In this document: positions 61,608 through 64,000 of the stretch, piece after piece
How the letters are laid out: each line of letters begins with the position of its first letter
Numbering within the stretch: position 1 is the stretch's first letter
Source of the DNA: Ardenticatena sp.
GTDB lineage: Bacteria; Chloroflexota; Anaerolineae; Ardenticatenales; Ardenticatenaceae
Assembly: GCA_015487975.1 (NCBI GenBank)
Contig: WFOS01000073.1
Location: forward strand, 18,808 to 82,807
DNA length: 64,000 bases
Reading direction: 5' to 3'
Program-made: the position numbers and the translations under genes
The notes under the pieces: generated by a model
What the model saw: the letters and a program-made list of their open reading frames with translations, nothing else
Database searches by the model: none
What the model was told of the DNA's origin: nothing

Positions 61608-62381
61608 ATGAAGCCTGTGGTGGCCTTCGACCTGGTGGGCCTCATGGCCCACTTCCGCAAGTTCTACACCAATTCGTCCTCCCTGTCGTACCATGTGCCC
61701 CCGCGCACCGTGCTCATGGGCGTGGTGGCCGCCCTGTTGGGCTGGCGCCGTAATACATATTACGAGCGGTTGGGGCTGGAGCAGGCTGCCATCGGCGTTT
61801 CCTTGCGGGTGCCCGTGCGGACCATCATCCAAACGGTGAACTTCTTGGCTACGGATGACGGTGATTGGCATGGTGTAAAACCCCGCACGCAAATTCCCAC
61901 CGAGTTGGTGCTGCCCAAAGCCCCCGACCACCGGGCCGTGCTCCGGTATCGCGTCTTCTTCATGCACCGGGACCCCGGCATCACCCGCGCGGTGGCCGAG
62001 CGGGCTCGTACGGGCCGCTATGCCTACCCCCTGTTCCTGGGCGTGGCCTTCTGCCCGGCCTGGGTGGAAAACGCTCGGCTCTACGAACCCGACCAGGTGG
62101 ATTGGGCCCACGCGGCCGAGGTCGCGCCGGTGGACACGGTGGTGTTGCGGGAGCGCCTGCACGGCGACCGGCTGCCCATCGCGCCAGGATTGCGCATCCT
62201 GCCCGACCGGATGCCCCTGGACTTCGCCCCCGACCGCACGCTGAAAGCCGTGGCCGCGGTGTTGTGGGAGGACAAGGGCCAACCTCTTTCTCTGGCCGTG
62301 CAGGGCCGGCGCTTCCGCCTGCCCGAAGACGAGGGCGCGGTGTGGCACACCTTTCTGGAGGCCGCGGATGCCCCGTTTTGA
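61608..62381 (+). CDS. cas5: CRISPR-associated protein Cas5 (type I-B)
   Basis: A 257-residue Cas5b/Cas5h, the RRM-fold subunit that caps the 5' handle of the crRNA. The family N-terminus is VVAFDLVGLMAHFRKFYTN, followed by YHVPPRTVLMGVVAALLGW (thumb region start). GAAGGAGG precedes the ATG, 12 bases after the cas7 stop; the cas3 start overlaps its 3' end by 14 bases. Length is normal for the subtype. Confidence 0.9.
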   Translation: MKPVVAFDLVGLMAHFRKFYTNSSSLSYHVPPRTVLMGVVAALLGWRRNTYYERLGLEQAAIGVSLRVPVRTIIQTVNFLATDDGDWHGVKPRTQIPTELVLPKAPDHRAVLRYRVFFMHRDPGITRAVAERARTGRYAYPLFLGVAFCPAWVENARLYEPDQVDWAHAAEVAPVDTVVLRERLHGDRLPIAPGLRILPDRMPLDFAPDRTLKAVAAVLWEDKGQPLSLAVQGRRFRLPEDEGAVWHTFLEAADAPF

Positions 62382-64000
62382 GGCCCGGCCCGGCCAGCCT
62401 TTGCAGCAGCACCTGGCCGAAGTGGCCGAGGGCGCGCGGCAGGCCCTGGCGCATCCCGCGCTGCGGCAGAGAGACCTGCTGGCATCCGTGGCCGCCATCG
62501 TGGGCGCCACCCACGACGCGGGCAAGTACACTTCGTTCTTCCAGACCTACCTGCGCACCCAGCAGCGTCAGGAGGGCCTGGAGTACCACGCCTTCCCTTC
62601 GGCGGTGCTGGCCGCGTGGCTCACCCGGCGCGCGGTCGGCCCTTTTCAGGCGGACCGGCCGGCATCGTACCTCCCCCTGCTGGCTTTCCTCGCCGTGCAC
62701 CGGCATCACGGCCACCTCAAAGCCCCCGAAGCCCTGGTGCCGGGCCGCCGCGACCTCAAGGCCTGGGGGGCCGGGCAGGACGACACATTGCCCCAAACCC
62801 TGCAGCGTTTCCGGGTCCAGTGGCGCGACCTGCACGCCCGACGGGAGCCCATCGCGGCGGAATTGCGCGCCCTGGGCCTGGAAGTGCCCCCCTTCCTCGA
62901 AGATGAGGCCGCCGCCACGGCCACGCTCAAGGACCTGCGCCGTCAAGTGCACTTTCTGAGCCAGGCCGAGGGGCCGCTCGCGGCACCCGACCGGGCCCGC
63001 CTGGCCCTGTGGGGCCAGTTGCTGTTTTCCGCGCTCATCGACGCGGACAAGCGCAGCGCGGCCGGGCTGCCGCCGCTGCCCCCGCGGCCCGGCCTGCCCG
63101 GCGACCTGGTGGCCCGTTATGTGGCCCACCGTTTCCCTCAACCCCGCCACGACCTGGACCGGGAGCGGGCCGTCTTCTTCCGCACCGTGACCGAGCGGGC
63201 CAAGGTCATCCCCGTGCCGCCGCCGGGGCCCCTTTCGCTGACCGCGCCCACAGGTATGGGCAAAACCCTGGCCGTGCTCTCCGCGGCTTTCGTGCTGCGG
63301 GAACGCCTGACCACCCATTACGGTACGTCGCCCCGCATCGTGTACGCGCTGCCTTTCATCAACCTCATCGAGCAGAACTACCGGGTGGCGCGGGATGTGC
63401 TGGCCTGGGGCGTGCCCGACTTCGCGGCCAACGAGCACCGCTATCTGCTGCGCCATCACCACCTGGCCGACATTGCCTACAGGGTGGAGGACGAAAACCG
63501 CCCCGTGGCCGAGGCCCTGCTCCTCACCGAAGGGTGGGAGAGCGAAATCGTGGTCACCACCTTCGTGCAGGTCTTCCACACCCTGCTGGGCCACCAGAAC
63601 GGCATGTTGCGCAAGATGCACAACCTCATCGGCGCGGTGCTGGTGCTGGACGAATTGCAGAACCTGCCCATGGAGTACTGGCCGGTGAGTCGGCAGGTCT
63701 TCGATGTGTTGCGGCAGGAAATGGGCCTGACCGTGCTCCAGATGACGGCCACCCGGCCTTTGGTCTTCGTGGACGACGCGGGCCGACCGGTGGCCGAGGA
63801 ACTGCACCCCGACCCGCCACGGCTCTTCGGCCTGATGCGCCGCACCGAGATGGAGGTGGACCTCACCCCGCGGCCGGTGGAGGCCCTGGCCGGCGAAGTG
63901 GCGGACCTGGCCGAGGCCCACGGCGCGGTGCTGGTGGTGGTCAACACCGTGCGCACCAGTTTGGAACTTTACCGCGCGCTGTGGGCGCGCGGCGTGGGCC
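62368..64000 (+). CDS. cas3: CRISPR-associated nuclease/helicase Cas3, 3' end outside window
   Basis: The first 544 codons of a Cas3 with fused HD nuclease, which unwinds and degrades target DNA. HD motif VGATHDAGKYTSFFQ (His about 49) and HRHHGHL (about 113) lie in the N-terminal nuclease; Walker A is TAPTGMGKTLAVLS (about residue 293); the DEAD-type box is VLVLDELQNLP, and motif III is LQMTATRP. Overlaps cas5 by 14 bases, so it is in the same operon. The reading frame stays open to the edge. cas4/cas1/cas2/cas6 and the array, if present, lie to the right. Confidence 0.92.
   Translation, partial: MPRFEARPGQPLQQHLAEVAEGARQALAHPALRQRDLLASVAAIVGATHDAGKYTSFFQTYLRTQQRQEGLEYHAFPSAVLAAWLTRRAVGPFQADRPASYLPLLAFLAVHRHHGHLKAPEALVPGRRDLKAWGAGQDDTLPQTLQRFRVQWRDLHARREPIAAELRALGLEVPPFLEDEAAATATLKDLRRQVHFLSQAEGPLAAPDRARLALWGQLLFSALIDADKRSAAGLPPLPPRPGLPGDLVARYVAHRFPQPRHDLDRERAVFFRTVTERAKVIPVPPPGPLSLTAPTGMGKTLAVLSAAFVLRERLTTHYGTSPRIVYALPFINLIEQNYRVARDVLAWGVPDFAANEHRYLLRHHHLADIAYRVEDENRPVAEALLLTEGWESEIVVTTFVQVFHTLLGHQNGMLRKMHNLIGAVLVLDELQNLPMEYWPVSRQVFDVLRQEMGLTVLQMTATRPLVFVDDAGRPVAEELHPDPPRLFGLMRRTEMEVDLTPRPVEALAGEVADLAEAHGAVLVVVNTVRTSLELYRALWARGVG

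Noticed and set aside
60894..62531. 545-residue minus-strand open frame opposite cas7/cas5
   Set aside because: No domain resemblance; antisense to genes with unambiguous Cas motifs.
61981..63921. 646-residue minus-strand open frame opposite cas5/cas3
   Set aside because: It is a high-GC shadow frame; the plus strand carries clear Cas5 and Cas3 motifs.

Overview
The window looks like a chromosomal segment of a Gram-positive-like or monoderm thermotolerant bacterium, most plausibly a member of the Chloroflexota (Anaerolineae/Ardenticatenia side). This is inference from gene content: giant BTAD/AAA-TPR regulators, strings of family-39 glycosyltransferases, exported proteins that end in a hydrophobic-LP-hydrophobic-Arg tail, a serS T-box, single-domain sulfur-relay proteins and moderate-to-high GC. 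No rRNA or other phylogenetic marker is present to prove it.

Layout. 1-4.3 kb: the 3' part of a subtilisin-like protease with a long DYALLG hexapeptide repeat, then an AAA ATPase with TPRs. 4.3-7.2 kb (minus): a sulfur operon (SQR-like flavoprotein, DUF1641, TusE/DsrC-like, DsrE-like). 7.4-10.5 kb: tRNA-Arg(UCU), tyrS, a HEAT-repeat protein and a 5'-3' exonuclease, the last three in a tight operon. 10.5-12.5 kb: a relic that resembles the RHS core motif, then an aldehyde dehydrogenase. 12.6-15.9 kb (minus): a visibly AT-richer pair, a kelch-type exported protein and an FkbM methyltransferase. 16-18.4 kb (minus): PIG-L deacetylase and serS, the latter behind a clear T-box leader and consensus promoter. 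18.5-21.4 kb: MBL hydrolase, lipoamide dehydrogenase, peroxiredoxin. 21.4-27.4 kb (minus): Flp pilin, M14 carboxypeptidase, SbcC/Rad50-like ATPase, TrmH. 27.6-35.9 kb: acyl-CoA ligase, orphan HTH protein, GlcD-like oxidase, EEP hydrolase, a broken aldo/keto reductase, zinc-ribbon Smr protein, MaoC, ABC-F. 36-45.1 kb: three translationally coupled GT39 membrane proteins, then hemY and hemD. 45.3-49.1 kb: a 1251-residue BTAD-ATPase-TPR regulator. 49.4-57.4 kb: an exported-protein block (small protein, Lon-like lipoprotein, RAX2-like propeller protein, beta-helix/Calx-beta protein), most units closed by their own hairpin. 57.8-64 kb: a type I-B CRISPR-Cas operon (cas8b, cas7, cas5, cas3) of clearly higher GC, split by a truncated REP-associated transposase and an 11-unit REP-derived tandem array; it runs off the right edge, and no CRISPR array is inside the window.

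The most notable items are the REP array and broken RAYT inside the cas operon, the Lon-fold lipoprotein (Ser282/Lys325, the same 43-residue spacing as Lon), the DYALLG repeat protease, the serS T-box with a UCC specifier, the shared C-terminal tail of exported proteins, and the RHS-like and AKR gene relics.
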